Source of the DNA: Sphingobacterium chuzhouense
GTDB lineage: Bacteria > Bacteroidota > Bacteroidia > Sphingobacteriales > Sphingobacteriaceae
DNA: 64,000 nt
NCBI RefSeq assembly: GCF_014692525.1
Contig: NZ_JACNYL010000005.1
Coordinates: 124,001 to 188,000 of the forward strand
Direction: 5' to 3'
In this document: positions 1-9,573 of the stretch, piece after piece
Position numbering within the stretch: position 1 is the first letter of the stretch
How the letters are laid out: each line of letters opens with the position of its first letter
Translations under genes and position numbers: made by a program
Notes under the pieces: generated by a model
Seen by the model: only the letters and a program-made list of their open reading frames with translations
The model's database searches: none
What the model was told of the DNA's origin: nothing

Positions 1-1133
1 GGAACAAGCTGACCTCCCGGAGGGTTCAAAAAATAATTAGGGTATGTGAAGTGCATGACTACTTGTGCTGCTTTATGCAAATATTGATTGAAATTTGCCG
101 CTGCATCACCGACTATTTTTTTATTTGCTTCTGCCAATTTCATGATTTCATAAAAATCGGCTATGGCGCTGATATGGTAACTGAAATCCAATTCATAATG
201 CATCCCGTCTTCCAAAAACTGGTTTTTCACTTCCGTATCCAAAATCTGGAAACCTGTATTTCTCCAGTTCGCTGCTTGTTTGAATTCGGGGAACAAAACG
301 CCCGCTGACACCAACGCGCTTGCCTGTGATATTAAGATATTACCACTATCATAAGGGTATTCCACTAGAAAATCAGCGTGCTCGGCAAAATGCACCATAA
401 ATTTGGTAAACCATTCCGGTGTGAAATTTGTCGAATTTTTATAATACTCAAATAATTGAGTTTGCCCCAATGTCCGCTCCGCTACTTGAAGTTGCCACCA
501 AGTCGTATTGTTCGTTCCAGATGCTGGTTTTGGATTATTTTCCAGCCAATCGCCATATACACTAATCCAAGACTGAATGTGCTTTTCATCCTTAGTTACA
601 CGATATACCTTAGCCTGTGGCACGAACCACTGATGCCTATGCAGTTGCCGTTGGTACTCGTTATCTGCTCCTACTGGCTCGAACGCCCAATTAATTGTAC
701 CTCCATCATTTAACGAGTAAGGCATTTTAGCATTGGCATCTTCAAAATAATTGTTCACAAAAAAGCGATAACTATCTAGTGCAAAACTCGCTTTGAGTTT
801 ATCATCTTCACTAGCCGATGGATTGATAAGCGAAATTACCGGATTCACGATACCGGTTCGCGACCGATAGTACTCTAGGATAGCTTGTGCAGCACGTCCA
901 TACGCTTCCGATTCATAGAATGTCTTCGCATTTTCCAGTCCCGGATAATCGAGATTGATTACTTCAAATATTTGAGAATCTATCGCCAAATTCCAGTTAT
1001 TCTGTTCTTCATCGTCAGCTGTTGAACCTGGATTCTTGAGGTTCTCTTTCGTGCAAGCAAGAAAAACCAACGCCATAAAATATATAGCGAGGTGTTTTAA
1101 GGTTATCATCATATTGGTTAAATTTTTATTCAT
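1..1133 (-). CDS. Heparinase III-like (PL12-type) polysaccharide lyase lipoprotein, C-terminus cut by window edge
   Basis: About 377 N-terminal residues are present; the gene runs off the left edge. The N-terminus has a hydrophobic stretch ending in a lipobox (VFLAC), so an exported lipoprotein is expected. The body aligns by eye with the helical-toroid domain of heparinase III (hepC of this window): INLDYPGLENAK, a QLHRH segment, an Asn in YDSGN and a Tyr in ELDFSYH, matching the family's catalytic Asn and Tyr. The third catalytic residue (His) would lie in the missing part. I chose the ATG at 1133 because it overlaps the permease stop (TAATG), suggesting translational coupling; ATGs at 1112 and 1109 are alternatives. 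Lyase class is well supported; substrate (heparan sulfate or another uronic-acid polymer) is inferred from context. Confidence 0.8.
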   Translation of the reverse strand, partial: MNKNLTNMMITLKHLAIYFMALVFLACTKENLKNPGSTADDEEQNNWNLAIDSQIFEVINLDYPGLENAKTFYESEAYGRAAQAILEYYRSRTGIVNPVISLINPSASEDDKLKASFALDSYRFFVNNYFEDANAKMPYSLNDGGTINWAFEPVGADNEYQRQLHRHQWFVPQAKVYRVTKDEKHIQSWISVYGDWLENNPKPASGTNNTTWWQLQVAERTLGQTQLFEYYKNSTNFTPEWFTKFMVHFAEHADFLVEYPYDSGNILISQASALVSAGVLFPEFKQAANWRNTGFQILDTEVKNQFLEDGMHYELDFSYHISAIADFYEIMKLAEANKKIVGDAAANFNQYLHKAAQVVMHFTYPNYFLNPPGGQLV

Positions 1134-2389
1134 TAATTAGGTCGAAATAATTCTTTTATTTCCACAGTTTTATTGGGTATTAGTGGTTTAGCATAATAAG
1201 CTAGAAATAAAATATAACCGACTGTTAGGTACAGAACGGTCATGGCGTACCGTAACCCAATATAATCGCCCAAAGATCCCACGATCAAAGGCATTAATGC
1301 CCCCCCGAAAATACCGGAACACAGTATTCCCGAGAATGAGCCATGATGCTTTAATACGGAATTGAGTGCCAGAGAAAAGATAATGGAAAACATCACTGAT
1401 ATGGAGAATCCGCACGCCATAAAGGCATAGTACGATATTCCCTTCACGCCAAACAACGCGAACGTTATCATCACTAACGTAATGGCGGAGGCTATCTTAA
1501 GAATCAATCTTGAATCAAATATTCTTAGCAGTCCTAAACCTACAAAACACCCGATAGACATTAATCCCCAGAACCAAGCAATCACTCTAGCTCCTTCTGT
1601 AGTGGGATCGACCCCATGATACTGCTTTAAAAATTCAGACATCCAGTTTGCCAGTGCTTGCTCTGTACCTACGTAAGCCACAATTCCTAGAAAGAACAAA
1701 ATAACTTTTTTATCTTTTAACAATTCTGCATACAGCGATAGTGTTCCAGCTTTTTCGTCTTGTTTTCGATTCACCTTTGGTATGTTGATAAGGGCAACGG
1801 TTAAGAATACCACGATGAATATCAAACTAAACAACCAATATAGCACCGTCCAGTTCATCTCTCCTCTAATCAATGAAGACAAAAATTTTGCTATCCCATC
1901 TGCGGATGCCGGTTGTGCGATTTTCTGCATTAAATAAGTAAAGACGAATGGGCCGACAAAAGAGCCTAAACCAAAAACCAATTGCCCCAATACGGAGTAG
2001 AATGCAAAATTCTCTTCTCCTCCTGCAACCCGCATTAGCGGATTGATAATAACCTGCAACATCGCCATTCCAATGCCAATCGTAAACAAGGAACCTAAGG
2101 CGATGGTATAAACTGGATAAACGGCAATAGCGATAGATCCTAAAAAGTTAAGCGTAAAGGCAATAAGCATGGATTTTTTTTCGCCTAATCGCTCTACCAT
2201 CATTCCCGCCGGGATGGACATTACGCCATAAGCAAGGAAGAAAGAAAAAGGTAAAAATGCAGCCATTGTAAGACTTAATTGATAAGTCTCGATAACAATC
2301 GGAATCAACGGACCTATGATATTGGTGACAAAAGAAATCACAAACCAAATAACCAAAATGATCGCGACTAAAAACTTACTTCTTTGCAT
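1133..2389 (-). CDS. MFS sugar permease, FucP-like
   Basis: A 418-residue inner-membrane protein with about 12 hydrophobic segments. It carries the MFS loop signature between helices 2 and 3 (GMMVERLGEKKS) and a FucP-like N-terminus (FVTNIIGPLIP). It is followed, with a TAATG overlap, by a heparinase III-like lyase, and sits beside glycosaminoglycan-degrading genes. It therefore probably imports a monosaccharide or an unsaturated disaccharide released by the lyases. This substrate is inference; the MFS assignment is firm. A -7 element lies at 2491-2498, leaving a leader of roughly 95 nt that contains an inverted repeat. The gap to the HTCS gene holds this promoter, so the permease and lyase look like their own transcription unit. 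Confidence 0.85.
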   Translation of the reverse strand: MQRSKFLVAIILVIWFVISFVTNIIGPLIPIVIETYQLSLTMAAFLPFSFFLAYGVMSIPAGMMVERLGEKKSMLIAFTLNFLGSIAIAVYPVYTIALGSLFTIGIGMAMLQVIINPLMRVAGGEENFAFYSVLGQLVFGLGSFVGPFVFTYLMQKIAQPASADGIAKFLSSLIRGEMNWTVLYWLFSLIFIVVFLTVALINIPKVNRKQDEKAGTLSLYAELLKDKKVILFFLGIVAYVGTEQALANWMSEFLKQYHGVDPTTEGARVIAWFWGLMSIGCFVGLGLLRIFDSRLILKIASAITLVMITFALFGVKGISYYAFMACGFSISVMFSIIFSLALNSVLKHHGSFSGILCSGIFGGALMPLIVGSLGDYIGLRYAMTVLYLTVGYILFLAYYAKPLIPNKTVEIKELFRPN

Positions 2390-2440
2390 CTTTAAAAACG
2401 ATTATGACTGTGAAAATTTTAGGTTTTTCTCTTTTCATGT

Positions 2441-2482
2441 TTAAGGTATTCATTTCCGCTGTACGAAAGCTAAATACCTTAA
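2441..2482. repeat. 10-bp perfect inverted repeat in the permease leader
   Basis: TTAAGGTATT at 2441-2450 and its exact complement AATACCTTAA at 2473-2482 flank a 22-nt loop. It lies between the predicted permease promoter and its ATG, so it would form a stem in the leader RNA or act as an operator. There is no T-tract after it, so it is not a standard terminator. Confidence 0.45.
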
Positions 2483-2484
2483 CA

Positions 2485-2510
2485 CTTCATCAAAATTAAA
2501 CTTGATGAAG
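2485..2510 (-). promoter_or_regulatory. Permease promoter -7 element inside an inverted repeat
   Basis: CTTCATCAA (2485-2493) and TTGATGAAG (2502-2510) form a perfect 9-bp inverted repeat with an 8-nt spacer. On the minus strand the repeat contains TAATTTTG (2491-2498), a match to the Bacteroidota -7 consensus TAnnTTTG. An operator overlapping a promoter is the simplest reading. A related minus-strand sequence, TACTTTTGATGTAG, precedes the DUF4962 lyase gene of the same locus. Confidence 0.5.
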
Positions 2511-2584
2511 ATTGACCCATTTCAATTTTGATTATTAATGTTTCAATATTGGTTAAATCGATTCATTTTCCCCTTAAAAACAGC

Positions 2585-5500
2585 TTAGGGCACATTTTTT
2601 TCTAAATATTCGCTAGGCATAAATCCATAATATTGCTTGAAAGCCGTAGAAAAGTAGGATGGGGAATTAAAACCACACATATATGCGATCTGTGCTACGG
2701 TATATTGTTTTTGTTTCAATAAATCCACTGCTTTTTTAAAGCGGATACGTTTAATAAAATCTGTTGCAGATTCCCCTGTAATTGCTTTCAATTTGAGATA
2801 CAGATTGGAACGGCTCATCCCTATTTCTTTACTAAATTTATCTACAGAAAAGCCAGAATCACTCGTATTGGATTCGATGATGGTAATAGCCTGACGCAAG
2901 AACTCTTCATCCATAGCATTAAAAGCGATATTTTCCGGAACAATCTCGTTACTAGAAGAATAGTATTCTTTTAGTCGTTTTCTGGTTCTTAGAATATTCT
3001 GGATTTTAGCATCCAATATGGCTACGGAAAACGGCTTAGCAATATAATCATCCGCCCCGACGGCCAATCCTTGTATTTGATCACCTGTTTCAGTTTTTGC
3101 CGTTAATAGGATAACCGGAATATGGCATGTATTGATATTCTGTTTTATTTTTTTACAAAGTTGAATACCGTCAACTTCCGGCATCATCACATCGGAGATA
3201 ACCAAATCGAACGCCTCTTTTGTCAATATATCTAACGCTTCCCGTCCATTATAAGCAACCCTTGTTTCGTAACGTTTTCCGAAATAATGATTTAGATATT
3301 CTACAATCTCTCGATTATCATCCACAATCAATAAGGTTTCGCGCTCCTGCATGGATGCATCAACTTCTTCAGAATGGCTAGTCAGATGAGCATCAGCGGC
3401 ATCTGGTATCTCTTCCTTTCCAATAATGGCGTCATAATCCACCCGTTCCTCTGGGGCATAATATTTTTCGTCGTAAGGAATTTGGACGGTAAACACACTC
3501 CCCTTCCCTATTTCACTTTCTACATCAATACGACCGTGATGCAATTCCACTAACTTCTTGGTGAAAGCTAATCCTATTCCCGAACCTAGGTTCATTTCGC
3601 GGGAATCTACTTGATAAAACCGTTCGAAGATTTGTGATTGCTCTTCCGAAGGAATGCCGATTCCGGTATCCAAAACGCTGATTACGAGTAACTCCTCTTT
3701 TTTCTGAAGACGGATACTAATCTCCCCTCCTTCTTTGGTATATTTAAAAGCATTGGATAGTAGATTGAAACATACTCGTTCTATCGCATCCCGATCAAAA
3801 AATCCGATCATCTTTTCTTCGGGACATATAAATGTATAGCCTATATTATTCTTTTCTGCCATCGTACTGAATGATTCGTAGATTTCTTTCACAAAACGTA
3901 CGATATCACTCTCCGCAATCTTCAGTCTTTTCGTATCTGCTTCTACCTTCCTAAACTCCAATAGCTGATCCACCAACTGATATAATCTTTTGACATTCAA
4001 TAACATCAATTCAAGATATTTTTTTATGGTCGAATCTATATCTTTATTATTTAGGAGTTCTTCCAATGGCGATATAATCAATGTCAATGGTGTCCTAAAT
4101 TCGTGTGAAATATTGGTAAAAAAGTTGGTTTTCATCTTATTGATTGTGTCCACTTTTTCATGTTCTATCCTCTCTAATCGCAGCTTACTACTTGCAAACT
4201 CACGTTGCAGACGTTCCATTTTGAGTTGGTGAAGTGTCCGCATACGTTCTGTGACAACAGAATAAGCGACATAAGCAATAGCCAGCCCAAACACCGATAT
4301 AATGATATAAAACCAATTGCTTTTCCACCATGGCGGCAATATTTTAATTTTTATACTACGCATGGTGCTGAATTCTCCCAAGGGACCGACAGCCTCAACT
4401 TCAAACTTATACGTACCCGCCTTTAAATTCGTATATGTGGCACTTGATACGTCCGTGCGCTCCACCCAGTCCTCATCAAACCCTTCTAACCGGTAGCGAT
4501 ATCTGATCTTGCTGGGAGCGATATAATCGAATGTATTAAAATAGATGGTAAATTGCTTATGGTCATGATTCAGCTCAAATGAAGATTGTTTATCAATATG
4601 CTGGTCTAAAATCTGATGGTGATCTCCTGCAAATACAGGTCTATTCAACACTTCCAATCTGGTGAACATAATACGAAGCTGGAGTTTCTTGGGAACGGCT
4701 TCCTCGGGTTTGAAATACGTGAGACCATTGATGCCCCCAAAAAGCAATATACCATCAGACGTTTTCTCTGTAGCAGAGAGGTTAAACTGACTGATCTGTA
4801 AACCGTCTCGATTGTCAAACAATAAGTATTCGCCATTTTGTGGATCAAGCCGCAATAAATTTTTGGCGGTTGTAAGCCACAAATTTCCATCATTATCGCA
4901 TAGCATCCCATAGATGATGCCTTCTATTCGCTTTCCGTTTTCAAATATTTTAAAAGATTTACTTTGTTCATCGTAGTAATTCAGACCATCTCGAGTGGCT
5001 ACCCAAATTGTCTGATTTTTATCTTCTACAATAGCTGTAATAACGTCACTACTCAGATTTGATCCGGGGAAAACCTCAAAAACAAGTTGGTCGGGATATA
5101 GAATGTTGATACCATTGGTCGTTCCTATCCATATCCTTCCTTTACTGTCTTCCACCATGGTTGTAATTTCATCAGCTGAAAGCCGAGTTCCTTTTTTGTC
5201 CAGATAGATATGGGAAAAATTTTGATTCGATTCATTAAATCGATCGAGACCAGATCTTGTCCCTACCCAAATACGTCCCGTTTTGTCTTTTAAAAGCGCA
5301 TACACCATGTCGCCCGCAATAGACGTTCCATCCTCCGGATTATGTCGAAAAACAACCGTTTTTCCGGTTTTAGGGTTAAATATCCCCATACCTGCATTGT
5401 GTGTACCGACAAGTACATTCCCTTGATTATCAAAAGCGATAGCTTTAATATTATTAGAGGCAAGTGAAGTCACGTCTTCTTCGCTATGTGAATAGAATTG

Positions 5501-6670
5501 AACTACATTTTCTTTCCGATTCCAAAAATTCAACCCTTTATCATTAGTTCCTATCCAAATATTTTGGGCTGCATCTTCTTTAATAACGTTTACGACATTG
5601 TCATTTAGAGAGAGATTACCTGTATTTCTATTCAAAAAGCTAAACCGGATATCATCGTTGTGGAAGTAGGAAACACCGCCATAAAAGGTCCCCATCCACA
5701 TACCATTTTGCTTATCCCGATAAATATATCGAACGGAATTTTGGCTTAATGTATGCGGAACGGACGGTTGCTGAAAGTAGTTTTGTATGACCTTGGTTTT
5801 TACATCGAGTATGCTCAATCCTTTAAATGTTCCAACCCATAAATTGCCTTCCTCATCTTTGGCAAGACTCCGCACATCATCATCCGCTAGACTGGAATAG
5901 ATCGAACCAATCCTATGTTTATATTGTTTTATTCCACGAGTAACACGGGTATATTCAAAAAGCCCATCTCCTTCCGTGCCTATCCACACGTATGTACTAT
6001 CTACAACAATGTAGTTTACATTTAGTCTTGCATCCAACGCAAATTTACTGACCTTCTTTTGATTGCTGTCCAATTGCAAAATACCTATATCGGTACTAAG
6101 CAAAAGCAAATGGTCCATTCTGGCAATACTCGAAATACTGTTAACTTCAGTAGCAAAATCGCCTAGATCAACCTTGTGAAAACTGTCGGCTACCACATCC
6201 AATTGATACAGGTCACCGCCATTTGTTGCCATCCATAGCTTACCATCCATATCTTGACCTAAAGCAGTTACAAACCACTCTCCTGCCTTAATTTCGAGAT
6301 CGTAATTATGAAAGGATTCGGTAACGTAATCAAATGAACTAATCCCTTTATTTCCACCAACCCACAATTTTCCTTTACTATCTACATACAAACTTCGAAT
6401 ATAAGAGGAGGAAATGGTGGTGGTATCCGTTTTGTCCGGTCTAAATACTTGGAAAGAGTTTCCATCATAACGATTAAGGCCGTCTTGAGTACCCAACCAC
6501 ATAAAGCCCAAACTATCCTGCACAATGGTATAGACGGTGCTTTGCGAAAGCCCTTGTTCTATTGAAATCGTTCTGAATTGCCGTTTAGTGTCTTGTGTCC
6601 ATTGTGCGCATACACACAATGGACAGACCACATAGGCCAGAAAGAATATTTTCAATAGGTGTAATTTCAT
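2585..6670 (-). CDS. Hybrid two-component system regulator (HTCS): periplasmic sensor, histidine kinase, receiver and AraC DNA-binding domain in one chain
   Basis: A 1361-residue one-piece signalling protein. Order: signal peptide (about 1-22); two seven-bladed propellers of Reg_prop repeats (W-x-GT motifs) to about residue 700; a Y_Y_Y immunoglobulin-like domain (about 715-780); one membrane helix near 790; HisKA with the phospho-acceptor His856 (ISHEFRTPL); a HATPase domain with N, G1 (DTGIGIP) and G2 (GSGIGLAF) boxes; a receiver domain with phospho-acceptor Asp1160 (SDVMMPE); and a C-terminal AraC-type HTH (about 1255-1355). All key residues are present. HTCS proteins normally bind a glycan fragment in the periplasm and activate the adjacent PUL. 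Only 15 nt separate it from the upstream sulfatase gene, so it is probably the last gene of the susCD operon. Confidence 0.95.
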   Translation of the reverse strand: MKLHLLKIFFLAYVVCPLCVCAQWTQDTKRQFRTISIEQGLSQSTVYTIVQDSLGFMWLGTQDGLNRYDGNSFQVFRPDKTDTTTISSSYIRSLYVDSKGKLWVGGNKGISSFDYVTESFHNYDLEIKAGEWFVTALGQDMDGKLWMATNGGDLYQLDVVADSFHKVDLGDFATEVNSISSIARMDHLLLLSTDIGILQLDSNQKKVSKFALDARLNVNYIVVDSTYVWIGTEGDGLFEYTRVTRGIKQYKHRIGSIYSSLADDDVRSLAKDEEGNLWVGTFKGLSILDVKTKVIQNYFQQPSVPHTLSQNSVRYIYRDKQNGMWMGTFYGGVSYFHNDDIRFSFLNRNTGNLSLNDNVVNVIKEDAAQNIWIGTNDKGLNFWNRKENVVQFYSHSEEDVTSLASNNIKAIAFDNQGNVLVGTHNAGMGIFNPKTGKTVVFRHNPEDGTSIAGDMVYALLKDKTGRIWVGTRSGLDRFNESNQNFSHIYLDKKGTRLSADEITTMVEDSKGRIWIGTTNGINILYPDQLVFEVFPGSNLSSDVITAIVEDKNQTIWVATRDGLNYYDEQSKSFKIFENGKRIEGIIYGMLCDNDGNLWLTTAKNLLRLDPQNGEYLLFDNRDGLQISQFNLSATEKTSDGILLFGGINGLTYFKPEEAVPKKLQLRIMFTRLEVLNRPVFAGDHHQILDQHIDKQSSFELNHDHKQFTIYFNTFDYIAPSKIRYRYRLEGFDEDWVERTDVSSATYTNLKAGTYKFEVEAVGPLGEFSTMRSIKIKILPPWWKSNWFYIIISVFGLAIAYVAYSVVTERMRTLHQLKMERLQREFASSKLRLERIEHEKVDTINKMKTNFFTNISHEFRTPLTLIISPLEELLNNKDIDSTIKKYLELMLLNVKRLYQLVDQLLEFRKVEADTKRLKIAESDIVRFVKEIYESFSTMAEKNNIGYTFICPEEKMIGFFDRDAIERVCFNLLSNAFKYTKEGGEISIRLQKKEELLVISVLDTGIGIPSEEQSQIFERFYQVDSREMNLGSGIGLAFTKKLVELHHGRIDVESEIGKGSVFTVQIPYDEKYYAPEERVDYDAIIGKEEIPDAADAHLTSHSEEVDASMQERETLLIVDDNREIVEYLNHYFGKRYETRVAYNGREALDILTKEAFDLVISDVMMPEVDGIQLCKKIKQNINTCHIPVILLTAKTETGDQIQGLAVGADDYIAKPFSVAILDAKIQNILRTRKRLKEYYSSSNEIVPENIAFNAMDEEFLRQAITIIESNTSDSGFSVDKFSKEIGMSRSNLYLKLKAITGESATDFIKRIRFKKAVDLLKQKQYTVAQIAYMCGFNSPSYFSTAFKQYYGFMPSEYLEKNVP

Positions 6671-6685
6671 TTGGATGGCTCAAAT

Positions 6686-8050
6686 TTACAAACCAAATAT
6701 TTCTCTTTCTGTATCCGAATAGTTTTTCAAGTAATTTCGCATATCAGCGAGGGTTGTTTGATAACGCTTATCGTATACTAAATTTTTTGTTTCTCCCGGA
6801 TCGGACTTTAAATCAAACAGCTGTTCTCTTCTTTCTCCTTTACTGTAAATAATATATTTATATTGCGATGTAATAACGGCTCGACCTTTTATATCCAGCA
6901 AAACGGTATTATCCGCAAAATCGGTCTCTACGACCAATGTATCTCTCCATTCGCTCTGTTTACCATGCATAATTTGACTGATATCTCTACCTTTTAGGTA
7001 AGAGGGCCCTTCAATCCCGGCATAAGAACAAGCAGTTGTCATGATATCCGTCCCGTTACAAATAAGTCGATCATTGACTTCTGGTTGAAAATCGCCAATC
7101 TTAGAAATAATAAAAGGTACTTTGATCGATTCTTGATACAATACCTGTTTTTGGTTCCATTGATGAGCAGCATATCCATCACCATGATCACTGGTAAAGA
7201 TAATAATCGTATTGTCTTCCAAACCATATTTTTTAAGCCCGTCTAAAATCATCTGCACATATCCATCAACTCGCTCTACCAATCTATTATATGCCCAACG
7301 ATATTGTCTCCATCTTCCTTCCCCCCAATCTATTGACGGATAGGTGCGCAGGTTTACTTTTTGTTGTTCACGTATAATCGGAGGTTCAAGAGGTGATATC
7401 TTCCAATTGTAAGGTAACTCTGGGCATTCTTCCGGAGGCGGAGGGTTGTCTATAAAATCCATTTTTAAATAGTCGTCTCGTGCCCATTCACAAATATCGT
7501 GTGGATTGAGAAACGAAGCCACTAACAAAAAAGGATGGTCTTTGTTTTCTTTCATGAACCGCGCACTGTAAGCAGGAATTGCAGCATCCATGAAATCACC
7601 TGTCCAGGTATTTTCAATATATTCGAATCCATGTTGAGCGATATTGGATGCCGGCAATGGTATGTGCCATTTGCCTACGTAACCTGTTTTATAACCCGCG
7701 TCTTTAAATATTTTACCCATAAACAATAAGGAATCTGGCCATTGTCCATCTTCTTCTGGATAATTCCCGATAAAGCCGTTCTCACTGGGCATAACGCCAC
7801 TAAACATCGACGAACGTGACGGCGTACACAAGGGTTGTGCACAATATGCCTCCGTAAATCGCGTACCGTTCGACGCCAAGAAATCCATGGCCGGCGTGTG
7901 CAAATCTTGGTTTCCGGCACAACTCATCGCCTCAGCTGTTTGCTGATCGGTCATAATAATCAATATATTAGGACGATCTGAACGATCTGTCTGTGCACTT
8001 AATACAGCACACCAGAGAAATACGATAAAAAATGAAATGCATGTTTTCAT
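6686..8050 (-). CDS. Secreted formylglycine-dependent sulfatase (S1 family)
   Basis: A 454-residue alkaline-phosphatase-superfamily enzyme with a signal peptide (about 1-20). It has metal-binding MTDQQ near residue 34, the sulfatase signature CTPSR with Cys75 as the formylglycine precursor, GKWH, and a C-terminal-half SDHGD metal-ligand motif. It should remove sulfate esters from glycosaminoglycan oligosaccharides in the periplasm. Conversion of Cys75 to formylglycine needs an anaerobic-type maturase (anSME) or equivalent, and no such gene is in the window. The SulfAtlas subfamily, and so the sulfate position cleaved, cannot be assigned by eye. It lies in the PUL operon between another sulfatase (19 nt) and the HTCS (15 nt). 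Confidence 0.93.
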   Translation of the reverse strand: MKTCISFFIVFLWCAVLSAQTDRSDRPNILIIMTDQQTAEAMSCAGNQDLHTPAMDFLASNGTRFTEAYCAQPLCTPSRSSMFSGVMPSENGFIGNYPEEDGQWPDSLLFMGKIFKDAGYKTGYVGKWHIPLPASNIAQHGFEYIENTWTGDFMDAAIPAYSARFMKENKDHPFLLVASFLNPHDICEWARDDYLKMDFIDNPPPPEECPELPYNWKISPLEPPIIREQQKVNLRTYPSIDWGEGRWRQYRWAYNRLVERVDGYVQMILDGLKKYGLEDNTIIIFTSDHGDGYAAHQWNQKQVLYQESIKVPFIISKIGDFQPEVNDRLICNGTDIMTTACSYAGIEGPSYLKGRDISQIMHGKQSEWRDTLVVETDFADNTVLLDIKGRAVITSQYKYIIYSKGERREQLFDLKSDPGETKNLVYDKRYQTTLADMRNYLKNYSDTEREIFGL

Positions 8051-8069
8051 GTTACTTTTTTGCTTTAAT

Positions 8070-9569
8070 CTATTTCAGATAATTGTACATCGTATCAAGA
8101 TTAAATTTCTCTATGGCTTCTTTGCTTGGCACCGGCGTTTTGTCTATCTCACTAAAGTAATCGGTGCTATCCCATATAATCTCTCCACCTGTTTCTCTCG
8201 GGTCTTTTGTTTCTTTTAAATGGGCAATCATTTTAGACGACAATTCTTGCTTGATCGCTTGATAATCCGCATCGTCGGCTAAATTATGCAATTGATCTGG
8301 ATCATTTACAATATGATACAGTTCTTCCGACGGACGTTTTGCAAATGCCAACTCAAACGCTTGCTTTGCTATCGGTTCATCTTTATGCTCCAAAATAAAA
8401 AATTTCGCCGGTCCCGGGTAGTTTAACATATACGGATCGACATCGCCATATAATGGCGGATCACCTGCAGGCCATCTATCCGCCTCATAATTTTTAATAT
8501 ATAAATATTCTTTCGTCCGAATAGCTCTTCCCGGATAACCTAATCCATGCTGCCTTACAAAAGCATGTCTTTCTCTTCCTATGACGACAAATTCTCGAGA
8601 GTCTGCTATTTCCCCATCTTTCTCCAATATCGGCAGCAAACTTTTTCCGGTCATGTAATCCGGCACCTCTGCTTTCGCCAGTGTTAGGAAAGTTGGTGCC
8701 AGATCAAGTAATGTGACTAAGTCCTCGGTAACAGCATCTGTCTTAAATTTCTCTGGCCAAGAAACAATCAACGGCACCCTTGTACCAAAATCGTAAAGAT
8801 TAGCAAGACCTCTCGGCATCTGCCATCCGTTATCGCTACAAATCAATACGATCGTGTTTTCTAAATGACCGCTTTCTTCCAATTGCTGCATAATCTCTCC
8901 TACTTCTGTATCAAACGTTTGTATAGCGGCGTAGTAATCCGCAATATCTATTCGCACATCTTCGGTATCTGGTAAATAAGCCGGTGCGTTGATTTTATGG
9001 ATGTCAATTCCTGCCTTTTGCCCAGAACCAACTTCATAAGGTCGATGCGGATGTAAGCTATTAAACCAATAACTCCATGGCTCGCCTTTTTTTGCATTTT
9101 TAATGAAATCTGCAAAGTTCCGGTATTGGTCGCCTCCCGGGTTTCGTGTTCTACCATTGGCCTCATAGCTACCGGGCCCCCAGCCTTTTCCATCATACCC
9201 TACGCGGTAGCCGGCTTTTTCCAATAATTCGGGGAAAACTTCGAATTTTGTTGGTAGCGTTCCCCATAAGTTCGCACCTTCTTCTATACGCCAAATATCT
9301 TGACCAGTTAGTAACGCAGCTCTCGCTGGTGTACAGGACGGTGAATTACAGAACGCATGCGTAAAACGCACTCCTTCGGATGCAATTTTATCCATGTTTG
9401 GTGTCTTCACTACGGAATCACCATATACTCCTACGTGATTCCACGATTGATTGTCAGACATCAACAATAAAATATTGGGTCTATCCTGTTCTTTTTCGGA
9501 GGTACAGGATAGGCAAAAAGCTATTGCCAATAAACAACAGCATTTTATACGGGTTATCGTATTCATCAT
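8070..9569 (-). CDS. Lipoprotein sulfatase, possibly SGSH/S1_8-like (heparan N-sulfatase type)
   Basis: A 499-residue S1-family sulfatase. The N-terminus ends in a lipobox with Cys22 (CLSC), so membrane anchoring is likely. MSDNQ near residue 38 supplies metal ligands, CTPAR carries the formylglycine Cys79, and a SDNGW motif supplies the later metal ligands. The stretch after the signature (LTGQDIWRIEEG) and the short SDNGWQMPRG motif resemble sulfamidase-like sulfatases, which would suit N-sulfated glucosamine in heparin/heparan sulfate; that subfamily call is from memory and tentative. It is tightly packed between a broken sulfatase (4 nt) and an intact one (19 nt). Confidence 0.9.
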   Translation of the reverse strand: MMNTITRIKCCCLLAIAFCLSCTSEKEQDRPNILLLMSDNQSWNHVGVYGDSVVKTPNMDKIASEGVRFTHAFCNSPSCTPARAALLTGQDIWRIEEGANLWGTLPTKFEVFPELLEKAGYRVGYDGKGWGPGSYEANGRTRNPGGDQYRNFADFIKNAKKGEPWSYWFNSLHPHRPYEVGSGQKAGIDIHKINAPAYLPDTEDVRIDIADYYAAIQTFDTEVGEIMQQLEESGHLENTIVLICSDNGWQMPRGLANLYDFGTRVPLIVSWPEKFKTDAVTEDLVTLLDLAPTFLTLAKAEVPDYMTGKSLLPILEKDGEIADSREFVVIGRERHAFVRQHGLGYPGRAIRTKEYLYIKNYEADRWPAGDPPLYGDVDPYMLNYPGPAKFFILEHKDEPIAKQAFELAFAKRPSEELYHIVNDPDQLHNLADDADYQAIKQELSSKMIAHLKETKDPRETGGEIIWDSTDYFSEIDKTPVPSKEAIEKFNLDTMYNYLK

Positions 9570-9573
9570 CTTT

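Noticed and set aside
456..713. Plus-strand 85-codon frame near the left edge
   Set aside because: It lies antisense inside the minus-strand heparinase-like gene, whose translation matches a known family throughout.
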